From assembly GCA_964577955.1 (NCBI GenBank), contig CAZOAZ010000008.1, forward strand, positions 62,001-126,000: DNA of 64,000 nt, written 5' to 3'. The notes beneath the pieces are model-generated. The model was given only the letters and a program-made list of their open reading frames with translations, did no database searches and was not told the origin of the DNA. This document shows positions 8,343 through 16,442 of this stretch, piece by piece (the stretch's first letter is position 1; the number at the start of each line of letters is the position of its first letter). A program made the translations under genes and the position numbers. This DNA is from CADEEX01 sp964577955. Lineage in GTDB: Bacteria > Acidobacteriota > Vicinamibacteria > Vicinamibacterales > CAVVIG01.

Positions 8343-9321
8343 CGCGGCGGTAGCATTCGTGGATCAGCAACGGGTACAGGCCGATGCGGCGGACCTCGGG
8401 CATCACGCCCATCAGGACGATTCGCCCGCGCGTCGTGATGCGCTTGCGGCGCAGGAAGTGAATCAGGCCAAAGGGCAGTAGCCGGCCGTTCATCTTCTTC
8501 AGCACCTGATTGACGTCGGGAATCCCGACCGAACAGCCGACCGGGCGTCCGTTGATCTCGGCAAACAGGACCAGCTCGGGGTCGAGGATCGGCTTCAGGT
8601 CGACCGCCAGCTGGCGCATTTCCGCGTCGGTCGGCGCGACGAATCCCCAGTTGTCTTCCCAAGCGCCTTTGTAGATGGTCAGGAGAATGTTCAGATCGCG
8701 GTCGAACTGTTTCAAGTCCACTGTTCTGACCGTGATCCCGTGCCGCTGACGAATGCGGTCCGCGACTTTCACGATCCGTTCGAGCCGCGGCGATGCCAGA
8801 TCGAGATCCCAGGCCAGCAGGTCCTTCGCCTTGACGTAGCCGGCGGCCTCGACGAACCCGACATACGACGACGGGTTATAGGGCATCAGCACGTACGGAT
8901 CGGAATCGAACGAGTCGACGAGCAGACCGACCGGCTCGTTGAGCGATGGGTTCGCCGGCCCGCGGACCCGATCGCTGCCGCGCGCCCGCGCCCACGCTTC
9001 GACCGCGCTCAGCAGCAGCGTTGCCGTCGACGCGTCACGCGCCTCGAAGAAACCGAACCAGGCGGTCTTCTCGCGATGCACCTCGTTGTGGAGCCGATCC
9101 TCGATCGCCGCGATCCGCCCGACATACGCCGAGCCGTCGCGCGCCAGCCAGAGGTCCCGCGTGGCGTGCTCGAAGAACGGGTTGTGCGCCGGATCGATCC
9201 GGTTGTACTCGTCGCGTCGCAACTGCGGCACCCAGTGCGGGTGGCCGGCGTACAGGCGATACGGCAGCTCGACGAACTCGCGCAACAGCGCCTTGGTCGT
9301 GACGGGTACGAGCTCGATCAT
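8212..9321 (-). CDS. bcerS: GNAT-fold N-acyltransferase, probable bacterial ceramide synthase
   Basis: A 369-residue protein with an N-terminal PYRLYAGHPHWVPQL motif, a central GPANPSLNEPVG loop and a C-terminal GNAT-like half (VLMGVMPEVRRIGLYPLLIHE, roughly residues 300-320). This is the architecture of the GNAT-related proteins shown to act as bacterial ceramide synthase in Caulobacter (bCerS). It would N-acylate sphinganine or 3-ketosphinganine. Its ATG overlaps the stop of the dehydrogenase gene (TGATG, 9319-9323), and it is followed by cerR. Assignment rests on family resemblance plus co-location with spt, acp and cerR. Confidence 0.8.
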   Translation of the reverse strand: MIELVPVTTKALLREFVELPYRLYAGHPHWVPQLRRDEYNRIDPAHNPFFEHATRDLWLARDGSAYVGRIAAIEDRLHNEVHREKTAWFGFFEARDASTATLLLSAVEAWARARGSDRVRGPANPSLNEPVGLLVDSFDSDPYVLMPYNPSSYVGFVEAAGYVKAKDLLAWDLDLASPRLERIVKVADRIRQRHGITVRTVDLKQFDRDLNILLTIYKGAWEDNWGFVAPTDAEMRQLAVDLKPILDPELVLFAEINGRPVGCSVGIPDVNQVLKKMNGRLLPFGLIHFLRRKRITTRGRIVLMGVMPEVRRIGLYPLLIHECYRRGVAAGYKRAELSWTLEDNDAINAGIEAAGAVRYKTYRLYDKVL

Positions 9322-10319
9322 CAGCGTGTCTGCAGAACGCGCGTGCGATCGGCGTCATACGCGCGCGTGATGAGCGACAGGCACTCCACCGCCTCCTCGA
9401 AGAGCGGCCGCGAGCGTTCGCGGTGCTGGAAGCAGGTGACGACGTCGGGCAGCATCGCCTGAAACCAGTCCGCGTGGTGCGAACCGGCCGAGAGCGCCGG
9501 AAACGTCTCGAGGCTCGACTCGCGGCCGTGGACGATCAGCTTGTCGTCTTCAACGGCGATTTCACCGTGGCTGCCGCGCAGCCTCACCGTATTCCGGCGC
9601 GCCGCGCCGCTCCAGGTCAGGAAGATCGAGGCCGTGCCTTTCGCAACATCGAGATCGACCGCGGCTTCCCGCTCGACGCCGCCGTCCGCCGGCCACGTCA
9701 ACCGCGCGCTCCGGATCTCGGCCGCGGACGCGCCAAACCAGTGCAGCACAAGGTAGATGGCGTGCCACCCGTGGTCCATCAGGATGCCGCCGCCCGATAC
9801 CCGGGGATCCTGTCGCCAGTTGTAATCGCCGCCGTCGGCGGTGACGGCCGCCTGCATGCGCAGCGTTTCGATCTCGACGCGCACCAATGCTCCAATCGCA
9901 CCCGACTGCAGCGCCGCGGTCGCCGCGCGAAGAATCGGCGCGTACTTCCAGTTGTGCACGGGGACGACCGCGACCCCGCGTGCGTCGGCGCTCTGACGAA
10001 TCGACGGCAGAACCGCGGCATCGAGGACGAACGGCTTTTCACACAGCACGTGCCAGCCGTGGTCGATCGCTTCGAGTATCGGCTCGGCATGGAGCACGGG
10101 CGGCGTGCAGACATCCACGAAGTCAATCGCCAGATGTCCGGCCAGATCCCGAAGGCTGGAAAAGGTCGCGAGCTTCGGGTCGAGCGATTGCGCCAGCGCG
10201 CGGCGCTCCGCCGATCGATCGACGACCGCGACGATCTCCGCGCCGGCGCGGGCACCGTAGGCCGGCCAATGCCCGTTGCGCGCGACCTCGCCGAAACCGA
10301 CGATGGCGCCTTTCAGCAC
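9321..10319 (-). CDS. Gfo/Idh/MocA-family NAD(P) oxidoreductase
   Basis: A 332-residue dehydrogenase. GFGEVARNGH near the N-terminus is the dinucleotide-binding loop, CEKPF is the family's catalytic Lys motif, and SGGGILMDHGWH lies in the C-terminal domain. Members oxidise or reduce inositols, sugars and amino sugars. It lies six nucleotides after the aminotransferase and overlaps the ceramide synthase start by one base. A sequence of alcohol oxidation here then amination by the neighbour would give an amino-polyol or amino-sugar headgroup; that order is inference. Confidence 0.82.
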   Translation of the reverse strand: MLKGAIVGFGEVARNGHWPAYGARAGAEIVAVVDRSAERRALAQSLDPKLATFSSLRDLAGHLAIDFVDVCTPPVLHAEPILEAIDHGWHVLCEKPFVLDAAVLPSIRQSADARGVAVVPVHNWKYAPILRAATAALQSGAIGALVRVEIETLRMQAAVTADGGDYNWRQDPRVSGGGILMDHGWHAIYLVLHWFGASAAEIRSARLTWPADGGVEREAAVDLDVAKGTASIFLTWSGAARRNTVRLRGSHGEIAVEDDKLIVHGRESSLETFPALSAGSHHADWFQAMLPDVVTCFQHRERSRPLFEEAVECLSLITRAYDADRTRVLQTR

Positions 10320-10325
10320 GATCGG

Positions 10326-11669
10326 CTACGACGCTTCGCAGACAGTCAACGCCTGGTCGATGACGGCCAATGCCCGCGCCGCCTCGTCCATCGTCAGAAT
10401 GAGCGGCGGATGGATGCGCACGCGCGGCGTGTAGCCCATCAGAATCACGCCGTGGTGGAGACATTCCTTGAAGAACGTCACGCACTGCGCCTTGGGCGCG
10501 AACTCGATGTGGTGCGACGGATGGACGCGCGCCTGCCCCGCCTTGTAACGGACGAGATCGAATCCGACCAGCAGCCCGCGGCCGCGCACGTTGGCGATCG
10601 ACGGATGGCGGTCCGTGAGCGCCTGGAGCCCTTCCCGAAAGTAGTTGCCGACTCGCGCTGAGTTCTCCACCAGGCCGGCATCGCGGATCGTCGAGATCGT
10701 GACCAGTGCCGCCGCCGACGCGAGCGGATTGCCGCCGTAACTCGAGGACGATGCGCTCGGCAGCGAGAACGGCTCGGCCGCCACGATCGTGTCGGTGGAA
10801 ATCAACGCGCTCATCGGAAATCCCGACGCCATGCCCTTCCCCATCGTCATGATGTCGGGCGTGACGCGGTCGTAGTTGCTGCCGAACCACTGGCCGGTGC
10901 GGCCGAAGCCGGTGATCATTTCGTCGGCGACGAGCAGCGCGCCGGCTTCGCGCGCCACTTCGTGGACGCGGGCGAGAAAGCCGTCAGGCGGCACGATGTT
11001 GCCCGCCGTCCCCTGCACGGGCTCGACGATGATCGCCGCCACCTGACCCGCGGCTTCCTCGAGGACCACGCGACGCAGCGCACTGATCGACGCCTCGAGA
11101 CACTCCGCGGGCGAACCGTCGTAGCGCGTCGGATCCGGAAACGGCGAAATGTGATAGCCGGTCGGCAGCGGTCCGACGGCATGTTTCCACGCCACATCGG
11201 AAATCGGCAGCACCCCGGCGGTCTTGCCATGGAAACCGCCGCTGAATCCGACGATGTCGGTCCGCTTCGTGTACGAACGCGCGAGTTTGATCGCGGCTTC
11301 GACGGCTTCCGACCCGCCGCTGAAAAACTGCACGCGTTTCAAGTCGCCAGGCGTCAGCTCGGCGATCAGCTTGGCGACCGCGGCGCGCGGCCGTGAGGTG
11401 AAGCTGCCAACCGTCACGGCGTGCAGCTGCTCGGTCAGCGCCGCGACGTACCGCGGATGGGCGTGGCCCAGGCTGGCAACCGACACCCCGGCATTCAGAT
11501 CGAGGTACGTATGACCGTCGAGGTCGGTGAGGGTCGAACCCTTCCCCGATTCGATGGCCAGCTCCGAGAGCAGCGCGATCGTCTGCAGTCCCGGCGCGAT
11601 GTAGTGCTGTTCCTCGTCAAAGAGCGCTTTGGTTCGCGCTCGAGACGAGACCTGTGTTCCAGAGGGCAT
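10326..11669 (-). CDS. Class III PLP aminotransferase
   Basis: A 447-residue aminotransferase of the class III (ornithine/GSA/4-aminobutyrate) family. FSGGSEAVEAAIK binds cofactor phosphate, VADEMITGFGRTG carries the PLP-pyridine Asp, and TMGKGMASG the Schiff-base Lys. The start codon at 11669 lies 53 nt inside the upstream ATP-grasp gene. In the operon it may introduce the amine of a lipid headgroup precursor. The specific substrate is not recognisable. Confidence 0.85.
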   Translation of the reverse strand: MPSGTQVSSRARTKALFDEEQHYIAPGLQTIALLSELAIESGKGSTLTDLDGHTYLDLNAGVSVASLGHAHPRYVAALTEQLHAVTVGSFTSRPRAAVAKLIAELTPGDLKRVQFFSGGSEAVEAAIKLARSYTKRTDIVGFSGGFHGKTAGVLPISDVAWKHAVGPLPTGYHISPFPDPTRYDGSPAECLEASISALRRVVLEEAAGQVAAIIVEPVQGTAGNIVPPDGFLARVHEVAREAGALLVADEMITGFGRTGQWFGSNYDRVTPDIMTMGKGMASGFPMSALISTDTIVAAEPFSLPSASSSSYGGNPLASAAALVTISTIRDAGLVENSARVGNYFREGLQALTDRHPSIANVRGRGLLVGFDLVRYKAGQARVHPSHHIEFAPKAQCVTFFKECLHHGVILMGYTPRVRIHPPLILTMDEAARALAVIDQALTVCEAS

Positions 11670-12507
11670 CCACCCGCCTCACTATGTAGTCGGCCATGGC
11701 CGCCGATGCCGCGTCGCGGCAGGGGGCAAACGATGGCCAGTCGTTGAGATCGATGAGCGACAACTCGCCAGACGGCTCGACGATGAGATCGCCGCCGAAG
11801 ATGTCCAGCCCCGCGGCGGCCGCGGCCTGCGTGCCGATCCGCTGCAGCGCCTTCGTGTCGACAGCGTTTCTGGTCGTTCCGGTAGGGACAGGCTTTAGCC
11901 TGTCCGACCTGTCCGATCTCGCCTCGCTCGTATAGAACCAATGAAAAAACGACCCATCGGCGAGGCCGTAGAACTTGATCTCCTCGCCGTCGCGGTGCTC
12001 CTGAAGCGCCGCCCGCGTGATACCACGGTCTCGAAAGTCGGCCAGCCCCTGCTGCAGCGCCGCGGTCGATGCCACTTTCTGGACGTCCGCTGGCACCGAC
12101 GCGTGCAGGTCGCCGCGCTTGAGCCATAGGACGCTCGTGGACAGTGCCGCGTCCACACCGTGCGCGGTCGAAACCAGCCGCGTCGACGGATACCGGACAC
12201 CGGCCCCAGCCAGAATCGCCGGCAGCCGATCCCGATACGTATTGAGCGCCGCGCGCGGACTGTTGACGATCCGGGCGCCCTCGGCTTCCCAACGCACCAG
12301 CCGCTCGAGCGCCGACGGGCTCTGACACATCGACAGCACGAGATCCGCCGCGGGCCGCCGGCCGAGCGCGTCCTCCACCACCAGCAGATCGACCGTGGCA
12401 CCGCGCGCCGTCAGCTCGTGTGCGACCTGATCGAGGAGCAGCGCGTCGTTCGAGCGATGCCGTCCGGGCGAGCACTCCGGCTCGCGATAAATCCCGACAA
12501 TCTTCAT
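11617..12507 (-). CDS. ATP-grasp-like ligase with an in-frame repeat insertion
   Basis: A 296-residue protein starting at an ATG that overlaps the nucleotidyltransferase stop (ATGA, 12504-12507). It has an ATP-grasp-like course: SPRAALNTYRDRL and VLWLKRG in the N-terminal and central parts, and DIFGGDLIVEPSGELSLIDLND as a probable metal-binding segment. Residues about 198-210 (SDRLKPVPTGT) are encoded by a dispersed palindrome that is otherwise intergenic. It may join an amino acid or carboxylate to an amine formed by the next gene. Function is uncertain. Confidence 0.7.
   Translation of the reverse strand: MKIVGIYREPECSPGRHRSNDALLLDQVAHELTARGATVDLLVVEDALGRRPAADLVLSMCQSPSALERLVRWEAEGARIVNSPRAALNTYRDRLPAILAGAGVRYPSTRLVSTAHGVDAALSTSVLWLKRGDLHASVPADVQKVASTAALQQGLADFRDRGITRAALQEHRDGEEIKFYGLADGSFFHWFYTSEARSDRSDRLKPVPTGTTRNAVDTKALQRIGTQAAAAAGLDIFGGDLIVEPSGELSLIDLNDWPSFAPCRDAASAAMADYIVRRVDALWNTGLVSSANQSAL
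11879..11916. repeat. ACAGGCTTTAGCCTGTCC palindrome inside a coding region
   Basis: The palindrome ACAGGCTTTAGCCTGT with flanking GGTAGGG is the same as in intergenic copies at 51221-51278, 55425-55490 and 61268-61355. Here it keeps the ATP-grasp frame open and encodes RLKPVPTG. Confidence 0.9.
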
Positions 12508-13259
12508 CGTGCTCCGACCTGCCGGAGAAAGGCCTCGGCGGCATTGACATCGGCCGGCCGATCCACGTCCACGCCTTCCGCGACCTGAATCGCGTCGAGC
12601 CGGTAGCCGCGATCGAGCAGCCTCGCCAGAAACAGCCGCAGCGCGGTGAGCCCTTCGGCACGCACCGCTTCGGCCTCGGCCAGCACCGCCGCGCGGACCG
12701 CGTAGTATCCCGCGGTTGCGGCAATCCGATCGTCCGGCACCTGCGGACGCACCACGCTCTGGCCGAGAGCTTCGATTCTCCCACGAGGATCCATCCGGAC
12801 GAGCAACGGCTTTTCGTCGTCTCCCGGTGGATGCACGGCCAGGCAGACATCGGCATCGCGGCGCGCCGCCTCCGCGGTAAACGCCGCGAACGCCCCGGCC
12901 TGGGCCACCGTGTCCACCGTCGACATCAGGAACGGACCGGCGGCGCCGTCTTCGGCCAGCACTTCAAGCACGCGCAGAAAGCTGTGCATGGACGAAGGCG
13001 TCGTTTCGACGAGCCAGCGGACCGCGAACGGCCAGCGCTCGGCGGACACGTAATCGCGAACCGCCAGCGATTCTTCGTTCACGATGATGACGACTTCGGT
13101 GGGCTGGGCTTCGGCGAGGGACCAGAGCACGCGCTCAACCAGGGTGCGGCCCGAAACCGACACGAGCGGCTTGAGCGGGCCACCGCCCGGGCGAAGACGC
13201 TCTCCGCGGCCGGCGGCGATGATGCCCGCCCGCCAGCCGCGACCCAGTGGAACCGTCAT
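12504..13259 (-). CDS. Nucleotidyltransferase (second sugar/alcohol-phosphate type)
   Basis: A 251-residue NTP_transferase-fold enzyme. GIIAAGRGERLRPG is the nucleotide loop, GPLKPLV holds the conserved Lys, and MSTVDTVAQ the metal Asp. The start ATG 13259 overlaps the HAD gene stop (TGATG). It is distinct from the enzyme at 3140; two such enzymes plus two CDP-alcohol transferases imply two activated headgroups or two steps. The longer frame upstream of 13259 lies inside the HAD gene and is rejected. Confidence 0.8.
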   Translation of the reverse strand: MTVPLGRGWRAGIIAAGRGERLRPGGGPLKPLVSVSGRTLVERVLWSLAEAQPTEVVIIVNEESLAVRDYVSAERWPFAVRWLVETTPSSMHSFLRVLEVLAEDGAAGPFLMSTVDTVAQAGAFAAFTAEAARRDADVCLAVHPPGDDEKPLLVRMDPRGRIEALGQSVVRPQVPDDRIAATAGYYAVRAAVLAEAEAVRAEGLTALRLFLARLLDRGYRLDAIQVAEGVDVDRPADVNAAEAFLRQVGAR

Positions 13260-13960
13260 CAGGCCAGCCGCCGCTCGCGGGCGTCGAGGGCGGGAACGAG
13301 ATCGGTCAGACGCCGCAGTTCGAGGTCGACCTGACTTGGATCCGGGCACGCGCCCCCATTGCCGGCGTGCAGCCAGGCCGTCCGCATGCCCAGCGAGCGC
13401 GCGGGCACGATGTCGCGCTCGAACGAGTCGCCGACCATCATGATCGTATTGGCCGGAATGCCCAGGCGCGCCATGGCTTCCTTATAGATCGCGGGATCCG
13501 GTTTCGCGACGCCGGCGCGGCGCGAATCGATGACCGTCGCGAGAAACGGCGCGTACCCTAGGTCCTCGCACAACACCTGCACGTTGCCGCAACCGTTCGA
13601 CACCACGCCGATCGTGAAGCCGCGCGAATGCAGCGACGCCAGGAGGTGACAGTTGGCTTCAGCGGCGCGGCGCACCGCGGCGACAAAGCCGGCGACGATA
13701 CGATCCCTGAGATCAGGATTGTCGAATCCGAGCGACTCGAACTGCCAGGCGACGTGCTTCTGCAGCATGTCGTCCAGTCGCGCGGTGAGCATCTCGTCGT
13801 CGGTGGCGGCGCGCCGTTCGGCGTAATCGAACGCGGTGCGCAGGAGGTCGCGTGGCAGGGTCAGTCCGGCGTCGGCATACAAGGTGATGAAGCGTTCCAG
13901 CCAGTGGACACCATCACCGTCCAACGTGCCGCCCATGTCGAAGAGAATTGCGCGCAGCAT
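13259..13960 (-). CDS. HAD-superfamily phosphatase
   Basis: A 233-residue HAD hydrolase with motif I DMGGTLD (nucleophile Asp8), motif II SNG, a Lys in AKPDP, and motif IV GDSFERD. It lies between the second CDP-alcohol transferase and the nucleotidyltransferase in the operon. A likely role is removal of a phosphate from a headgroup precursor or from a phosphorylated lipid intermediate, as a PIP-phosphatase does in inositol-lipid synthesis. The substrate is inferred from context only. Confidence 0.82.
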   Translation of the reverse strand: MLRAILFDMGGTLDGDGVHWLERFITLYADAGLTLPRDLLRTAFDYAERRAATDDEMLTARLDDMLQKHVAWQFESLGFDNPDLRDRIVAGFVAAVRRAAEANCHLLASLHSRGFTIGVVSNGCGNVQVLCEDLGYAPFLATVIDSRRAGVAKPDPAIYKEAMARLGIPANTIMMVGDSFERDIVPARSLGMRTAWLHAGNGGACPDPSQVDLELRRLTDLVPALDARERRLA

Positions 13961-13977
13961 CCGGAGTGGTCAGCGTA

Positions 13978-14829
13978 TCACAGCGCGCGCAGAAACTGAC
14001 GATCGACTCGCGCCTGCCACCACCACATCGCGGCGAGCGCCGCGTTCATCCCGACGGCGACGAAGACGAAGAACCACTCGACGTGCTGGACGAGCGCGAG
14101 CACGCCGAGCGCATAGAAGCGCGTGTTGTCGCCGAGCACGTTCCAGCCGCGGACCGGCCAGTAGAACGCGGACCGATAGCGCTGGCGATCCGCGTCGGTG
14201 ACGCGCCCGTCCGGACTGCGCCGGGCAATCGCCGCCTCGACCTCCCGATGACGCCCCGCGAGTGCCCGCTCCATCGACTCATACACCTTCAGGACGGCGT
14301 TCGATCCTTCGCTGTGGCCATGCTCCGAGGTCGCCCGCCCGTCGACGGCAATCGCCACGTAGGTCGAGCGGTGGTAGTCGTACATCTGCGAGTGGACGAC
14401 GTTCGACAGCCCGGCCACGGCGGCCAGCGCGATCAGCGTCGGAAGATTCCCGGCCGCCCCTGGCGAACTCAGAATCGCCGCGTAGATCGCGATGTGGGTC
14501 AGATAGCCGCCGACGCCGTCGAGGATCCGGCCGAATTCCGAGGTCTGGCCGGTCATGCGTGCCAGCTGACCGTCCGAGGAGTCGAGCACGCTGTGCAGAA
14601 TGATGACGAAAAAACCGGCCACGGCCAGGCGCGGCGTGGCGAGCAGGACGGCGCCGGCGATGCCGACGAACGTCCCGATCACGGTTACGGCACTGGGCGA
14701 AAGTCCCAGCGCTCGCGCCAGCGCCGCAAAGACATAGCCGAACGGACGGAAGAAATAGACATCCGCCAGTTCCTCGATTTCCTTGGCTTTGAACGCGAGG
14801 CCGACCGGCCCGGGAGCTGCGGCACTCAC
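13978..14829 (-). CDS. CDP-alcohol phosphotransferase lacking the fourth motif Asp
   Basis: A 283-residue membrane protein with about six hydrophobic helices. The CDP-alcohol signature is present as Asp83, Asp86, Gly100 and Asp104 (DSSDGQLAR then GRILDGVGG), but the final position, normally the catalytic-base Asp, is Gly108. The chosen start GTG 14829 overlaps the hydroxylase stop (GTGA); an ATG at 14853 would add eight residues. It is predicted to build a phospho-linked lipid headgroup, or to have drifted to another role because of the lost Asp. Confidence 0.82.
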   Translation of the reverse strand: MSAAAPGPVGLAFKAKEIEELADVYFFRPFGYVFAALARALGLSPSAVTVIGTFVGIAGAVLLATPRLAVAGFFVIILHSVLDSSDGQLARMTGQTSEFGRILDGVGGYLTHIAIYAAILSSPGAAGNLPTLIALAAVAGLSNVVHSQMYDYHRSTYVAIAVDGRATSEHGHSEGSNAVLKVYESMERALAGRHREVEAAIARRSPDGRVTDADRQRYRSAFYWPVRGWNVLGDNTRFYALGVLALVQHVEWFFVFVAVGMNAALAAMWWWQARVDRQFLRAL

Positions 14830-15455
14830 CGTGTGCGGAACACGTAGTCCCACAACGGCGACGACACTCCGAAGTTACCGTCGTGTTTCTTGAAGTGATG
14901 CACCATGTGGTACTGGCGCAGGTACTTGCCGAGCGGCGTCGGCAACGGGCCCCGATGCATGAAGTAGTGCAGCAGATCGTAGACGAGGTATCCGTGGATG
15001 AATCCACCGAACGCCGGCACGCCGAACCACCCCAGGCCGTAGGCGAACGCGGCGTACAGGGCGCCGGCAATCGGTGCCGTCACCCAGAACGGGATCATCC
15101 AGTGCCGCGAGTCCTCGGGATAGGCGTGATGTGCGCCGTGGACGACGTAGCCGTACGCGACCTGGCCCTCGCTCGTCGGTTCGTGGTGAAACGAAAACCG
15201 GTGCGAGACATATTCGACGAGCGACCAGATCAGCAGCCCTGCGGCATACGCCGCGACCGCGGTCAGCAGCGACAGCCCGCCCGCGACGCCGCGCCAGATT
15301 GCGGCGAACCCGAGCGGCACGTAGACCAGCGCCGGCGCGAGCGGCTTTGCGATGCTGAGGCGCTCGAGGAACGGATAGTCGAACATCTGCGCCCAGCCCG
15401 GTTGCGGGCGTGACCAGTCGGCGACGCGGACCATGATCGGTCCGACGAGCGGCAT
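14826..15455 (-). CDS. Fatty acid 2-hydroxylase-like membrane di-iron enzyme
   Basis: A 209-residue integral membrane protein of the fatty-acid hydroxylase/sterol desaturase family. The histidine clusters are EYVSHRFSFHH, VHGAHHAYPED, LLHYFMHRG and YHMVHHFKKH. The spacing and the HHAYPED motif resemble FA2H/Scs7, which hydroxylates the acyl chain of ceramides. It is the first gene of the minus sphingolipid operon, which supports that role. The start is uncertain: ATG 15455 is chosen (MPLVGPIM), while ATG 15527 would add 24 residues and overlap the divergent gene start. Confidence 0.82.
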   Translation of the reverse strand: MPLVGPIMVRVADWSRPQPGWAQMFDYPFLERLSIAKPLAPALVYVPLGFAAIWRGVAGGLSLLTAVAAYAAGLLIWSLVEYVSHRFSFHHEPTSEGQVAYGYVVHGAHHAYPEDSRHWMIPFWVTAPIAGALYAAFAYGLGWFGVPAFGGFIHGYLVYDLLHYFMHRGPLPTPLGKYLRQYHMVHHFKKHDGNFGVSSPLWDYVFRTR

Positions 15456-15506
15456 CCGTCCCGGCTGAAAGCGTGCGAAGGTGGTCGTCCAGCTCACTTC
15501 GCTCAG

Positions 15507-15512
15507 TATAAT
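15507..15512 (+). promoter_or_regulatory. Consensus -10 box (TATAAT) for the TraB/GumN gene
   Basis: A perfect TATAAT ends 13 nt before the ATG at 15526. No clear -35 or ribosome-binding site is visible. Confidence 0.5.
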
Positions 15513-15525
15513 TCGACTTGCGACC

Positions 15526-16401
15526 ATGCATCGCCGGCGCACTACACTGCTCGTCACCGTCGTTGTCGCGCTGCTGTCGCTCCACGCCGGCGCGGCGGGG
15601 CGCAACTTTCTCTGGAAGGCCACCTCACCCCAGGGCACGCTCTACCTGGCCGGCTCGATCCACATGCTGACGCCGGCCTACTACCCGCTCGACGCGGCGT
15701 TTGGCGACGCCCTCGAACAGAGCGACCTGCTCGTCGAGGAACTCGACGAAGAGGAAATGCTGACGCCCGCGGCGCAGATGAAGATGCTGAGCCGGGGGAC
15801 GCTCCCGGCGGGGCGGCAGCTCGACTCGGTCCTGTCCGCCGACACGCTGCGCGAAGCCAAACGCGCCGTCGAGGCGCTCGGGCTCCCCTTCGAACCGCTG
15901 CAGCGCTTCAAACCGTGGATGCTGGCGCTGACGCTCGAGGGGTTGGCCGTGCAGAAGGCCGGATTCGCGCCGGAGCTGGGCGTCGACCACCACTTCTACT
16001 CCATCGCCAAAGCGAGCCGGAAACGCGTCATCGGGCTCGAGACCGTCGACTTCCAAATCAGTCTCTTCGACGATGCGCCACTCGCGGTGCAGGACAAGAT
16101 CCTGCTCGAGACGATTCGGGAAGGCGAGACGCTCACCGCCAATGTGACCGCGCTCGCCGATGCCTGGAAAAGCGGCGATGTCGAAAAGGTCGAGGGGCTG
16201 GTCTTGAAGGATCTGCAGGCGGAGCCCGAGGTGTATCAGCGGCTCCTCGTCGCGCGCAATCAGGCCTGGCTGCCGAAGATCCTCGCGCTGCTGCCGCGCT
16301 CGAAACCGGCCTTCATCGTCGTTGGCGCCGCGCACCTCATCGGCCCTGACGGCCTGGTCGCGATGCTGAAGGCGAAGGGCTTCGCGGTCGAACAACAGTA
16401 G
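15526..16401 (+). CDS. TraB/GumN family exported protein
   Basis: A 291-residue protein with a signal peptide (RRRTTLLVTVVVALLSLHAG). The TraB/GumN family features are LYLAGSIHML near the N-terminus, a central Glu-rich LLVEELDEEE, and the C-terminal FIVVGAAHLIGPDGL. GxxH motifs at both ends suggest a metal-dependent hydrolase of the erythromycin-esterase/Tiki type. It is divergent from the sphingolipid operon and probably unrelated. Exact substrates of bacterial members are not established. Confidence 0.82.
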   Translation: MHRRRTTLLVTVVVALLSLHAGAAGRNFLWKATSPQGTLYLAGSIHMLTPAYYPLDAAFGDALEQSDLLVEELDEEEMLTPAAQMKMLSRGTLPAGRQLDSVLSADTLREAKRAVEALGLPFEPLQRFKPWMLALTLEGLAVQKAGFAPELGVDHHFYSIAKASRKRVIGLETVDFQISLFDDAPLAVQDKILLETIREGETLTANVTALADAWKSGDVEKVEGLVLKDLQAEPEVYQRLLVARNQAWLPKILALLPRSKPAFIVVGAAHLIGPDGLVAMLKAKGFAVEQQ

Positions 16402-16419
16402 TGCTCGACTGTATTAACG

Positions 16420-16442
16420 GTGGCGTCCGGCTTCAGCCGGAT
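16420..16442. repeat. GGTGGCGTCCGGCTTCAGCCGGATT palindrome
   Basis: TCCGGCTTCAGCCGGA between the convergent genes ending at 16401 and 16442. The family recurs at 26899, 51185, 53766 and 59563. A bidirectional terminator role is likely. Confidence 0.85.

Noticed and set aside
11495..12856. Long alternative frame opposite-phase to the ATP-grasp and nucleotidyltransferase genes
   Set aside because: It overlaps two genes that have family motifs and junctions of ATGA type; its own translation is Arg-rich and lacks motifs.
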